Part shown: positions 9,766 through 19,019 of the stretch, piece after piece | Numbering within the stretch: position 1 is the stretch's first letter | How the letters are laid out: every line of letters starts with the position of its first letter | From: an uncultured SAR116 cluster alpha proteobacterium | GTDB lineage: Bacteria; Pseudomonadota; Alphaproteobacteria; Puniceispirillales; Marisalimonadaceae | Assembly (NCBI GenBank): GCA_902533695.1 | Contig: CACAMV010000002.1 | Coordinates: 1-64,000 of the forward strand | Length of the DNA: 64,000 nt | Reading direction: 5' to 3' | Position numbers and translations under genes: made by a program | Notes under the pieces: generated by a model | What the model saw: only the letters and a program-made list of their open reading frames with translations | Databases searched by the model: none | What the model was told of the DNA's origin: nothing

Positions 9766-10953
9766 ATGCAATTTTTAATGGACAAATACCCTAGAGTTAT
9801 AGATTTATTGCCAAAAGCTGAAAGAAGGTTACCTCATTTTGCTTCTGAATATTTATTTTCTGGAACTGGTTATGATAATGCAATTATTCATAATCAAAGT
9901 ATATTAAATAATATTTTTTTAACACCTAGATATTTAAAAGGAAATGTAAAGCCTAATTTAAAAACCAATATTTTAGGCTGTAAATTTAATGTTCCATTTG
10001 GCATTGCTCCAGTAGGTTTGACAAGTTTGATTTGGCCTGGAGCAGAAAAATATTTGTCAAAAATGTCAGTTAAAAATAAATTACCTTATTCATTATCAAC
10101 TGTTGCGTGTGCATCAATAGAAGAAGTTTCAAAATATTTAGATGATCAGGGTTGGTTTCAATTATATCCTCCAGAGAACAAAGAAATTAGGGATGACTTG
10201 TTAAAAAGAGCTAAAAACAATGGTTACAAAGTTTTAATTGTTACTGCAGATATACCTGCATCTAGTAGAAGAGAGAGGCTTCGTTTAGCTGGTGTTTCTG
10301 TACCACCAAAAACAAATCTAAGAACTCTCTATCATGCTGCTATTTGTCCTGCATGGTCAATAGGAACTTTAATAAATGGAATGCCTGCATTTGGTACAAT
10401 GGACCAATACTCTAATGGAAATTGGCATGGTAATGAAAAATCTAAAGCGGGATTTGCAGGTAGTCAAATGAAACGCTACCTTGATTGGGATTATTTACAA
10501 GAGGTAAAAGATATTTGGAAAGGACCAGTTGTCTTAAAAGGTTTGATGCACGAGGATGATGCTGTTTTAGCTTCTAAAATTGTAGATTGTGTTTATTTGT
10601 CAAATCATGGTGGCCGACAATTGGACATGGCTCCAAGTCCTTTGCAAACTTTACCATCAATAAGAAAAAAATTAGGTCCAGACTTTCCTATAATTATTGA
10701 TAGTGGCTTTCATTCCGGGCAAGATATTTGCAAGGCATTAATGCTTGGAGCTGATTTTGTTATGACCGGAAGGCCTTTTTTTATTGGTTTAGCTGCTTTA
10801 GGTGAAATTGGAGCTCAGCATGTTCATGACATTTTTAAAGATGAATTATTAAATATAATGGAACAAATATGTGCTGAGGATATTAGTAGTTTGAGAAAAC
10901 AAAAAATTTCATTAACAGAAAATTTTTATCTTAACGAAATAAATTACAATTGA
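9766..10953 (+). CDS. FMN-dependent alpha-hydroxy-acid oxidase/dehydrogenase
   Basis: FGIAPVGLTSLIWPGAE, VYLSNHGGRQLDMAPSPLQTL, IIDSGFHSGQDICKALMLGADFVMTGRPF. Confidence 0.92.
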   Translation: MQFLMDKYPRVIDLLPKAERRLPHFASEYLFSGTGYDNAIIHNQSILNNIFLTPRYLKGNVKPNLKTNILGCKFNVPFGIAPVGLTSLIWPGAEKYLSKMSVKNKLPYSLSTVACASIEEVSKYLDDQGWFQLYPPENKEIRDDLLKRAKNNGYKVLIVTADIPASSRRERLRLAGVSVPPKTNLRTLYHAAICPAWSIGTLINGMPAFGTMDQYSNGNWHGNEKSKAGFAGSQMKRYLDWDYLQEVKDIWKGPVVLKGLMHEDDAVLASKIVDCVYLSNHGGRQLDMAPSPLQTLPSIRKKLGPDFPIIIDSGFHSGQDICKALMLGADFVMTGRPFFIGLAALGEIGAQHVHDIFKDELLNIMEQICAEDISSLRKQKISLTENFYLNEINYN

Positions 10954-12596
10954 TCAAATCTTTTTCCAGGAAGAACCATTTCAGGTCCTGTTTTTACATG
11001 TAACAAACTTGGCAAAGAGTTTTTCTTAGACCATTCACTTGCTTCTAGAAAAGTTTTTACAAAATCATCAGTTTTATCTACTGGATATCCTTTGCCCCCC
11101 ATTGAATTGGCTAGTTGAACAAAATCAGGGTTGACTAGACCGGTATGTTTATATCTTCCTTTATAGTTTTTATGCTGATGCATTCTAATTGTTCCATACA
11201 TCTCGTTGTCAATTACTATAACTACTATCCCAGCATTAAATTGCACAGCTGTTGCAAATTCGTTACTTGTCATTTGGAAACATCCATCTCCAGCAAAAGC
11301 AATAACTTCTTTATTTTTATGCTTTAATTTAGCTGCTATTCCAGCAGGGACACCATAACCCATAGAACCTGATATAGGGGCTAATTGAGTGTTATATTTT
11401 TTAAATCTGAATAATCTATGAACCCAAACCGCATAATTTCCTGCACCATTAGTTATTATGGTATCATCTTTTAATTTTTCTTTTAATTCTCTTATGCCTC
11501 GAGATAAATCAACTCCAGAATTTGGAGGAGTCAAATTTTCATTTATCCAGTCTTGGTATATTTTTTGATAATTATTAGTGTCTTTAAAAAAACTTTGATT
11601 AAATGATTCAAGTGTCATTCTTAAAGTCTCAACAAAAACAATTGGACTGGATACTATTCCAATATCAGGTTTATATACCTTGCCAATTTCTTCTGGGGAA
11701 GGGTGGATATGCGCTAATTTAGAGTTATGGTCAGGTATACCTAATAAAGTAAATGCTTGAGAAGGGTTTTCACTTAATCTCCCACCAATAATTGTTATAA
11801 AATCACTATCTTTAATATTTTTTATTATTTCAGGGTTTACTGCCAACCCTAGGTCGCCAGCATAGTTTTGATGAAAATTATCAAAGTAACTTTGCCTTCT
11901 ATGAGATGTATAAATTGGAATATTTAAAATTTCTGAAACTTTTTCTAAGTTAATTGCTGCATCTTCTGACCAAACAGAACCTCCAATTATTATAATTGGG
12001 GTTTTGGATTTCTTTATTTCTTCAATGTACAAAGCTAAATCTTTAGTTGAAGGTCCAGAGTTTATTTTTTTTACAAAATCAACTGGCTTTACATCAACTT
12101 TTTCAGTCAACATGTTTTCAGGTAATGCAATTATTACTGGCCCTGGTCTTCCAGACATCGCAGTATGAAAAGCTCTTGAAATTATCTCAGACAATCGATT
12201 TGCATCTTGTACTTCAATGACTAATTTCGACATGCCTCCAAAAAAATCTTTATAATCAACTTCTTGAAAAGCATCTCTTCCATACATCTCTTTTTCAATT
12301 TGGCCAACAAAAAGTATCATTGGTGTACTATCCTGTTGAGCTATATGAACTCCAGAAGCGGCATTAGTTGCGCCAGGACCTCTTGTAACAAAAGCAATTC
12401 CTGGTCTGCCTGACAGTTTTCCTTCTGCTTCGGCCATCATTGAAGCTCCACCTTCATGCTTGCACAAGATGGTTTTTATAGAGGTTTCTTGAAGACCATT
12501 CATAACTGAAAGGTAACTCTCTCCAGGAACACAAAAGACTCGCTCGACTTTTTGATTTTCTAAAATTTTGACAATTAATGTACCTGCTTCTATCAT
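10944..12596 (-). CDS. Thiamine pyrophosphate-binding protein (acetolactate synthase-like)
   Basis: VFCVPGESYLSVMNGL, HEGGASMMAEAEGKLSGRPG, TPP-binding GDGCFQMTSNEFATAVQFN. Confidence 0.9.
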   Translation of the reverse strand: MIEAGTLIVKILENQKVERVFCVPGESYLSVMNGLQETSIKTILCKHEGGASMMAEAEGKLSGRPGIAFVTRGPGATNAASGVHIAQQDSTPMILFVGQIEKEMYGRDAFQEVDYKDFFGGMSKLVIEVQDANRLSEIISRAFHTAMSGRPGPVIIALPENMLTEKVDVKPVDFVKKINSGPSTKDLALYIEEIKKSKTPIIIIGGSVWSEDAAINLEKVSEILNIPIYTSHRRQSYFDNFHQNYAGDLGLAVNPEIIKNIKDSDFITIIGGRLSENPSQAFTLLGIPDHNSKLAHIHPSPEEIGKVYKPDIGIVSSPIVFVETLRMTLESFNQSFFKDTNNYQKIYQDWINENLTPPNSGVDLSRGIRELKEKLKDDTIITNGAGNYAVWVHRLFRFKKYNTQLAPISGSMGYGVPAGIAAKLKHKNKEVIAFAGDGCFQMTSNEFATAVQFNAGIVVIVIDNEMYGTIRMHQHKNYKGRYKHTGLVNPDFVQLANSMGGKGYPVDKTDDFVKTFLEASEWSKKNSLPSLLHVKTGPEMVLPGKRFDQL

Positions 12597-12600
12597 GATC

Positions 12601-12981
12601 TTATCCTCTGTTAAATTTAATTCTATAAGGAGAGTTGTCTGGAAGCATATTTAATGAAACTTTTAGTTTCAAATGATATAGCAAATATGATGACAAAGTT
12701 TTTCCATGTCTATCTAATCTTAACGAACTGTTAACACCACCGCCTAGAGCATTTTCAATTACAAAATTTAGTGCCATTAAGTTGGGTAATTCATATCTTG
12801 TGACATTAGTTGCTCCAAGATGTTTAAAAATCTCTAAAACTTTACTTTCAGTTGCATTAACTTTAATATTTTCCCAGCCATTTTTATTATATGTAATAAG
12901 CGAAACATTTGAGACATCACCTTTGTCTCCAGCCCTGCTATGGGCAATCGAATGTACTGGTAATTCTATAACTTTAACCAT
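12601..12981 (-). CDS. AtuA C-terminal-domain-like small protein
   Basis: AHSRAGDKGDVSNVSLI and ALGGGVNSSLRLDRHGKTLSSYLL; immediately downstream of AtuA-like ORF. Confidence 0.75.
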   Translation of the reverse strand: MVKVIELPVHSIAHSRAGDKGDVSNVSLITYNKNGWENIKVNATESKVLEIFKHLGATNVTRYELPNLMALNFVIENALGGGVNSSLRLDRHGKTLSSYLLYHLKLKVSLNMLPDNSPYRIKFNRG

Positions 12982-12983
12982 GT

Positions 12984-14363
12984 TTAAATAATTTCAATTT
13001 TAACTTGAGGATCAATTATTTTTCTATCAATTAAAATAGATGCTGTTGAAGATTCGGCAGTGATTGATGTTCTGGCACCGCCCCCTGCTGAGGGTCCAGA
13101 ACAATAAAGAGAATAAGTTTCAGCTACAAACTTTTCAGCGTCTTCTTTTTTTTCAAAAAAACCTGCTGACCTAATTCTGTAATCTCCATCAAAATTATTC
13201 TCATAAGAGGTCTCTTCTTCGGAAGAAAAATGAACTGAGCCAGCGCCAATAATTTCAAATCTTGTTTTGCCTTGTAACCCAATTTTTTGAACCCTTTTTT
13301 CAATTACTTCAATTGCTAATTTAGCCCTATGAAGAGCATTAGGACCCGCATAACTCATTTCTGCTTCACCCATATACCCGCTCTCAGAACATATTGTTGC
13401 TTTAAGATGACTAGGTTTTTTATGACCTCTACCACCTTTAACTAAAACTTTATTTTCTTCTTCTTCAATAAGGTTTAGCTGAGACATGTCAGCTATTACA
13501 TCGGGAACTATATACTGATTTGGGTTGTGTGTTTCATATAATAATTGTTCCGTAACAGTTGCTTTATTTACTATGCCACCAGTATTTTTTGGTTTAGTAA
13601 TGTAAAATTCACCATTTTCATTGAATTCTGCTATAGGGAAACCAACATTATATAAATCTGGAACATCTTTGTAACCTGGATCTGCAAAATATGCGCCTGT
13701 CACTTGAGCTCCGCATTCAAGAAGGTGTCCACAAATGGTTCCAGAAGATAACATATTTAGTTGATCAGGTTTCCATTTAAATTCATGAATTAATGGACCT
13801 AATGCAAGTGCACTGTCAACTGACCTACCAACTATAACAATGTCTACATCTTTGTCCAAAGCATCTGCTATTGGAAAAGCTCCTAAATAAACATTAGCTG
13901 CTGTTATTTGAGTATTTTTAATATCTAAACCTTCCATTGTAGGAGAATTCAAGATATCATGTTTGCTCATATAATTTAAAATATCATCTCCTAAGACAAC
14001 AGCAATTTTTGGTTTATTAATTTTTTTATCATTAGCTATTTCAATAATTCGCTTTGCAGCTCCAATTGGATTTGCCGCCCCTAAATTTGAAATTATTTTA
14101 ATATTATGATTCAAGCAATCTTCTAAAATCGGCTCAATATAGAAATCCAAGTATGGGGAATAACCTTTTGACTTGTCTTGAATTCTAAATTGTTGTGCAA
14201 TAGCTAAGGTTCGTTCAGCAAGAACTTCAAACATTAAATATTTTGGACCTTTGATGTTTTTAAATTCGTTCACTATTGGAATTGACGCGTCATAACGATC
14301 TCCAGCAAATCCTGCTCCACATCCAATATAAACTTTTTTTGACATTCTATTATAATTGAACAT
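12984..14363 (-). CDS. Acyclic terpene utilization AtuA-like (DUF1446) protein
   Basis: KVYIGCGAGFAGDRYDASIPIV, VIVGRSVDSALALGPLIHEF, ECGAQVTGAYFADPGYKDVPDL. Confidence 0.87.
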   Translation of the reverse strand: MFNYNRMSKKVYIGCGAGFAGDRYDASIPIVNEFKNIKGPKYLMFEVLAERTLAIAQQFRIQDKSKGYSPYLDFYIEPILEDCLNHNIKIISNLGAANPIGAAKRIIEIANDKKINKPKIAVVLGDDILNYMSKHDILNSPTMEGLDIKNTQITAANVYLGAFPIADALDKDVDIVIVGRSVDSALALGPLIHEFKWKPDQLNMLSSGTICGHLLECGAQVTGAYFADPGYKDVPDLYNVGFPIAEFNENGEFYITKPKNTGGIVNKATVTEQLLYETHNPNQYIVPDVIADMSQLNLIEEEENKVLVKGGRGHKKPSHLKATICSESGYMGEAEMSYAGPNALHRAKLAIEVIEKRVQKIGLQGKTRFEIIGAGSVHFSSEEETSYENNFDGDYRIRSAGFFEKKEDAEKFVAETYSLYCSGPSAGGGARTSITAESSTASILIDRKIIDPQVKIEII

Positions 14364-14413
14364 AATTTGTTAGATGTAAATTAATAAATTTAACTAATTG
14401 TGAGGAGAAAAGC

Positions 14414-15154
14414 ATGACAAAAATTGCAGTTGTTACCGGTGCTGGTACTGGGGTTGGGCAAGTTGTATCAAAAAAACTTTCTGAAGATGGTATGCATGTC
14501 ATGCTTGTTGGCAGAAGAACTGAAAAGTTAGAAGAAACAAAAATTTTGTGTAAAAATAATATTGATATTTGTTCTTTAGATGTAAGTAAACCTGATGAAG
14601 TTGAAAATTTGTATAAAAAAATTGAGGAAAAATTTGGTAGAATAGATCTTTTGTTTAATAACGCTGGGGTTGGAATTCCAGCTAAAACAATGGATGAAAT
14701 TTCTTTTGATGAATGGAAGTATGTTGTTGACATAAATTTAAATGGAATGTTTTTGTGCGCTAAATATGCTTTTGACTTAATGAAAAGACAAGATCCCCAA
14801 GGAGGAAGGATAATTAATAATGGAAGCATTTCGTCAATGACACCTAGGCCAGGATCTATTGCTTACACATCGACAAAACATGCAATAACAGGAATGACTA
14901 AAACTATTTCATTAGATGGACGACCTTTTAAGATAGTTTGTAGTCAAATTGATATTGGTAATGCAGAAACGCCTATGACTCAAAGAATGAAAGAGGGAGT
15001 GCCTCAAGCTACAGGGAAAATTGAAGTAGAACCCGTTTTTGATGCAACCCATATAGCTAATGCAATTTCTGCTATATCAAAAATGCCTTTAGACACAAAT
15101 GTATTGAATATGACTATAATGGCGAATGACATGCCGTTTGTTGGAAGAGGTTGA
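14414..15154 (+). CDS. SDR family oxidoreductase
   Basis: VVTGAGTGVGQ, NNAGVG, YTSTKHAITGMTK. Confidence 0.92.
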   Translation: MTKIAVVTGAGTGVGQVVSKKLSEDGMHVMLVGRRTEKLEETKILCKNNIDICSLDVSKPDEVENLYKKIEEKFGRIDLLFNNAGVGIPAKTMDEISFDEWKYVVDINLNGMFLCAKYAFDLMKRQDPQGGRIINNGSISSMTPRPGSIAYTSTKHAITGMTKTISLDGRPFKIVCSQIDIGNAETPMTQRMKEGVPQATGKIEVEPVFDATHIANAISAISKMPLDTNVLNMTIMANDMPFVGRG

Positions 15155-15155
15155 T

Positions 15156-16037
15156 TTATAGAATTTTTTTGATGACTGGAAAGTATAAATCTCCATATCC
15201 TTCATCAATTGCCTTTGTAAAGAGTTCATTTAAATTATAGCATCCTGGAGTATTAATATTCTGTTTTTTTGCAAGCTCTATAGCATAAGATAAATCTTTT
15301 TGTGCATATTTTACTGAAAAGGCTGGATTAGGATAATTATCTTTAACTATGCTGTTTAAACCATGGTTTTTTAATGCAAAACTATCGCCTGAGCATTTAG
15401 AAATATTTTGAAACAGTTGTTCACAATCTAAATTATATTTTTCGGCTATTTTTGATGCTTCTGAAAGTGCAAGGACATTTTGAAATAAAAGCATGTTATT
15501 TAAAATCTTAGTAAATTGTCCAGCACCTACATCACCACAATGCATGATATCAGATCCCATCAGTTCTAAAGCTGGCTTTATCGTTTCAAAAATAATTTGA
15601 TTAGACCCAACCATTATAGCGAGTGTGCCGTCAATTGCAGCTTGTCTTGTTCGTGCTATGGGAGCATCGGCAAAAGAAGATTTTTTATCTTTGATTGTTG
15701 TATTTATCTTGGTCATTAAATCTGGTTGAGAAGTAGACATGTCTACAATAATTTGATTTTCTCTAACAAAAGAAATCATTTTGTCCTGGAAATAAAGCTT
15801 TTCAACAAACTTTCCTCCAGGCAAACAAGTAATAACCAAATCATTTTTTTCATATATTTCTTTTAGATTTAATGCTGCTTTTAAACCTAATTTTGTAAGT
15901 ATTTTATTTTTTCCTGCATTTTTATCAAATCCAGAAACATTAAATTTTTTGTTTTTCGACAAATTGATGCACATTGGCATGCCCATAACGCCTAAACCAA
16001 TAAAACCTATGTTTTTTATATTAAATTTTGGTTTCAT
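15156..16037 (-). CDS. NAD(P)-dependent oxidoreductase, 3-hydroxyisobutyrate dehydrogenase family
   Basis: IGFIGLGVMGMPMCINL, DAPIARTRQAAIDGTLAIMVG, GAGQFTKILNNML. Confidence 0.9.
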   Translation of the reverse strand: MKPKFNIKNIGFIGLGVMGMPMCINLSKNKKFNVSGFDKNAGKNKILTKLGLKAALNLKEIYEKNDLVITCLPGGKFVEKLYFQDKMISFVRENQIIVDMSTSQPDLMTKINTTIKDKKSSFADAPIARTRQAAIDGTLAIMVGSNQIIFETIKPALELMGSDIMHCGDVGAGQFTKILNNMLLFQNVLALSEASKIAEKYNLDCEQLFQNISKCSGDSFALKNHGLNSIVKDNYPNPAFSVKYAQKDLSYAIELAKKQNINTPGCYNLNELFTKAIDEGYGDLYFPVIKKIL

Positions 16038-16126
16038 AATAACATCTCTAATTTTTTTAAAGGTAATTTTGTTCTTAAATAAATGTTATTTATGTATTAA
16101 TCTAGTAAAAATTAATAGAGGTTTTT

Positions 16127-16789
16127 ATGCATTATGATTGTAAAAAAAATAATCATGGTCTTCCACATGATCCATATAAAGCTATAGTTGCACCAAGACC
16201 TATTGGTTGGATTGGTTCAAAAGGTATAGGGGGCTTTCAAAACTTAGCTCCATATAGTTATTTCAATGCTGTTGCGGATAAACCGCATTTTGTAATGTTT
16301 TCATCAGTTAGCATTAAAGATAGTGTTAAAAATATTGAGGAAACAGGTGTTTTTACATTTTCTTTAGCAGTTGAAAAATTATTTGATGGAATGAATGGTA
16401 GTTCAGCTCCTGCTGAGTATTCTGTGGATGAATTTAATCTGACAGGACTCGAATATTCTCAAGGAAAGTTTGTTGATGCGCCGTATGTTAAGGAAAGTCC
16501 AGCGGCTCTTGAATGTAAATATTGGAAAACTATTGACTTACCTGGAAGCAATAGGTCTGAAGGGACTGGAACTTATGTTGTTTTTGGAGAGGTTATTGGT
16601 GTTTATATTGATGACAATTATATAACTGATGGTTTGTTTGATGCTTCTAAAGCTAGACCTCTAGTGCGTTTAGGATATATGAACTATGGAGTTGTTGGCA
16701 AAGAGAATACTTTTACTAAAAACAGACCCGAGCTTGATAAAAATGGTAATCTTAAAGAAGTTGAAGAATGGGATGGAATATACAGATAA
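16127..16789 (+). CDS. Flavin reductase family protein (FMN-binding split barrel)
   Basis: IVAPRPIGWIGSKG, NLAPYSYFNAVADKPHFVMFSS. Confidence 0.9.
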   Translation: MHYDCKKNNHGLPHDPYKAIVAPRPIGWIGSKGIGGFQNLAPYSYFNAVADKPHFVMFSSVSIKDSVKNIEETGVFTFSLAVEKLFDGMNGSSAPAEYSVDEFNLTGLEYSQGKFVDAPYVKESPAALECKYWKTIDLPGSNRSEGTGTYVVFGEVIGVYIDDNYITDGLFDASKARPLVRLGYMNYGVVGKENTFTKNRPELDKNGNLKEVEEWDGIYR

Positions 16790-17243
16790 AAAAATTATTT
16801 TCATTTCTCACTCTCCTTCAAAAAACACAAAAACTTTGTCTGAAATAGTTATCAAAACTATTAATTCAAAAAATTTAAAAATAAATATTGAAATTTTTTC
16901 GCCTTTAAAAATCTTATCTGAGTCAATAAAAAAATCCAATGGCGTTATAATTGGTACCACTGAAAACTTTGGTTATATGGCAGGTGCAACAAAAGATTTT
17001 TTTGATAGATGTTATAATGAATTATTGGATCAAACCCAAGGGCTTCCAGTTTTTTATTATATTAGAGCAGGGCTTGATGGAGAAGGAACGGTAAGAGCAA
17101 TAGATAAAATATTGTTAGGTTTAAAATGGAGGCAGGTTTTAAAACCTATAATTTTAAAAGGAAATTGGAACAACGATTTTAAAGATAGAATTGCTGAAGC
17201 ATCTCTAAACTTCGCAATAGGTATTGAGGAAGGGATTTATTAA
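16773..17243 (+). CDS. Flavodoxin-like / NADPH-dependent FMN reductase-like protein
   Basis: In-frame ATG at 16773 (MEYTDKKIIFISHSPSKNTKTLSE) is a better start than 16686; GVIIGTTENFGYMAGATKDFFDR flavodoxin-fold pattern. Confidence 0.75.
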   Translation: MEYTDKKIIFISHSPSKNTKTLSEIVIKTINSKNLKINIEIFSPLKILSESIKKSNGVIIGTTENFGYMAGATKDFFDRCYNELLDQTQGLPVFYYIRAGLDGEGTVRAIDKILLGLKWRQVLKPIILKGNWNNDFKDRIAEASLNFAIGIEEGIY

Positions 17244-17247
17244 GGTT

Positions 17248-18090
17248 TTAATTTGTGGGATAAGAGGGTATACCTTTTAAACCTTCAATTAGGGAATTTT
17301 GAAAGTTTTTCATTGCTTTATTGTTAGGTGAAGTTTCATTTATAGCATCTAAGAAACTTTTTATATCTTTTTCTAAGATCCCAATTGTATTTTTACTATC
17401 ATAATTTTCTTTCGACCAATCAATATTTTCTAAATTATTAGCAAACCAAGTTTGACCTGAGGAATCTTTTAAGACATCAAGTAATTGTTTAGGCTTTATT
17501 CCAAAACTTTTAGCCTTTGACAAAACGTTTCTTACGGCAACAACTGAACAGGATGCAACAAAATTGTTAAGTACCTTTACAGACATTCCTTCACCGAAGG
17601 AGCCGATATGTTTAATTTTTTTTCCCATTAATTTTAAAAGAGGCAAAATGTTTTTAAATTGAACTTTTGTGCTCCCAATCATAAAGGTTAATGACGCTCT
17701 TTTTGCACTCATCGGGGCGCCAGACATAGGTGCATCAATCAAAGTTATATTTCTAGGAGATTTTTTTTTCAAACTTTTGATAAACAAAGGCGACAAAGTT
17801 GATGAAATTATTAAAAATTTTGGCTTTTTAAAATAAAATAATCCGTTTTTTCCTTCACAAATTTCTATGGTTTCATTTATATCTCTGACTAAACTTATGA
17901 TAATTTCATTTTGATCAAAAAAAGATAATTTTGATTCTACAAAATTGTTTTTTATACTTTTAAAGTTTTCTTTCGGTTTTATATCATAACCTGTAGCAGA
18001 TATTTTGTTTTTCAATAGAACTTTTAGCATTGGCAACCCCATTGTGCCACAACCAGCAATTCCTATTTTTCTTTTAAGAATGTTTTTCAT
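17248..18090 (-). CDS. NAD(P)-dependent oxidoreductase, HIBADH/6PGDH family
   Basis: IGIAGCGTMGLPMLKVL, DAPMSGAPMSAKRASLTFMIG. Confidence 0.88.
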   Translation of the reverse strand: MKNILKRKIGIAGCGTMGLPMLKVLLKNKISATGYDIKPKENFKSIKNNFVESKLSFFDQNEIIISLVRDINETIEICEGKNGLFYFKKPKFLIISSTLSPLFIKSLKKKSPRNITLIDAPMSGAPMSAKRASLTFMIGSTKVQFKNILPLLKLMGKKIKHIGSFGEGMSVKVLNNFVASCSVVAVRNVLSKAKSFGIKPKQLLDVLKDSSGQTWFANNLENIDWSKENYDSKNTIGILEKDIKSFLDAINETSPNNKAMKNFQNSLIEGLKGIPSYPTN

Positions 18091-18164
18091 GAAGAATCCT
18101 CTAAACTTTTTATTAAAATTTAATATAATAAATCATAATAAATTTAAAAAGTGATAATTAAATA

Positions 18165-19019
18165 GTGTTTAAAGAATTAGATATAGATAAACTTAGGTCT
18201 TGGATAGGTAAAACTGAAATTGCAGAGGATATATTAACCCCTAGTTTAGAACAAAAATTTCGTGCAACTTTAGATATGGATGTTGAAAGCCCTAAATTAG
18301 GAGATGAAGCTTCATCAGGTATACACTGGACATTAGCTCCTCCAGTTACAAAATTTTCAGAATTGGGTAAAGACTCTCATGCTGCTAGGGGAGCCTTCCT
18401 TCCCCCAGTTCCGCTGCCAAGAAGAATGTGGGCAGGGTGTGAAACTGAATTTTTGTCACCTTTATATGTGGGTGATCATATTGTAAGAAAATCTTCAATA
18501 ATAGATGTGTCTTTAAAAGATGGAAAAACTGGGAAATTATGCTTTGTGAAAGTTAAACATGTGTTTGATGTAAAAAATCAAAATGTGTTGAATGAATTTC
18601 AGGATATTGTTTATAGAGATATGGGTATGGGTAAAAATGTTTCAACCTTTAAAGTGCCATTTCCTTTTGAAAAGGGTGAATTAGAAGAAGAAATTTTTAC
18701 ACATCCCACTTTATTATTTAGGTATTCAGCAATAACATTTAATGGCCATAGAATTCACTATGATTATAAGTATTGTAAAGAAGAAGAAAATTACAAAGAT
18801 CTTGTTTTTCATGGTCCATTGCAGGCTACTTTGTTACTCAGGGCTTCAGAAAAATTAGCCAACAAAAAAGCCAAAAAATTTATACATAAAGGAACTGCGC
18901 CAGTATTTGCAAATGAAAATTTACAAATAAAAGTTATATGCTCCAATGAAAACGAGATTTCATCTTTTACTAGTACAAGTGAATCTGGAATGACAATGAA
19001 AGGAAGTGCTATTTTTTAA
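18165..19019 (+). CDS. FAS1-like/MaoC-type dehydratase (mesaconyl-C4-CoA hydratase/HTD2-like)
   Basis: IDKLRSWIGKTEIAEDILTP..., TLLFRYSAITFNGHRIHYDYKYCKEEENYKDLVFHGPLQATLLL. Start is probable (GTG). Confidence 0.82.
   Translation: MFKELDIDKLRSWIGKTEIAEDILTPSLEQKFRATLDMDVESPKLGDEASSGIHWTLAPPVTKFSELGKDSHAARGAFLPPVPLPRRMWAGCETEFLSPLYVGDHIVRKSSIIDVSLKDGKTGKLCFVKVKHVFDVKNQNVLNEFQDIVYRDMGMGKNVSTFKVPFPFEKGELEEEIFTHPTLLFRYSAITFNGHRIHYDYKYCKEEENYKDLVFHGPLQATLLLRASEKLANKKAKKFIHKGTAPVFANENLQIKVICSNENEISSFTSTSESGMTMKGSAIF

Noticed and set aside
14350-14829. 159-aa minus ORF overlapping the SDR at 14414
   Set aside because: The SDR on plus has all motifs; the minus ORF is a mirror of it (e.g. PVPAPVTTAIFVM).
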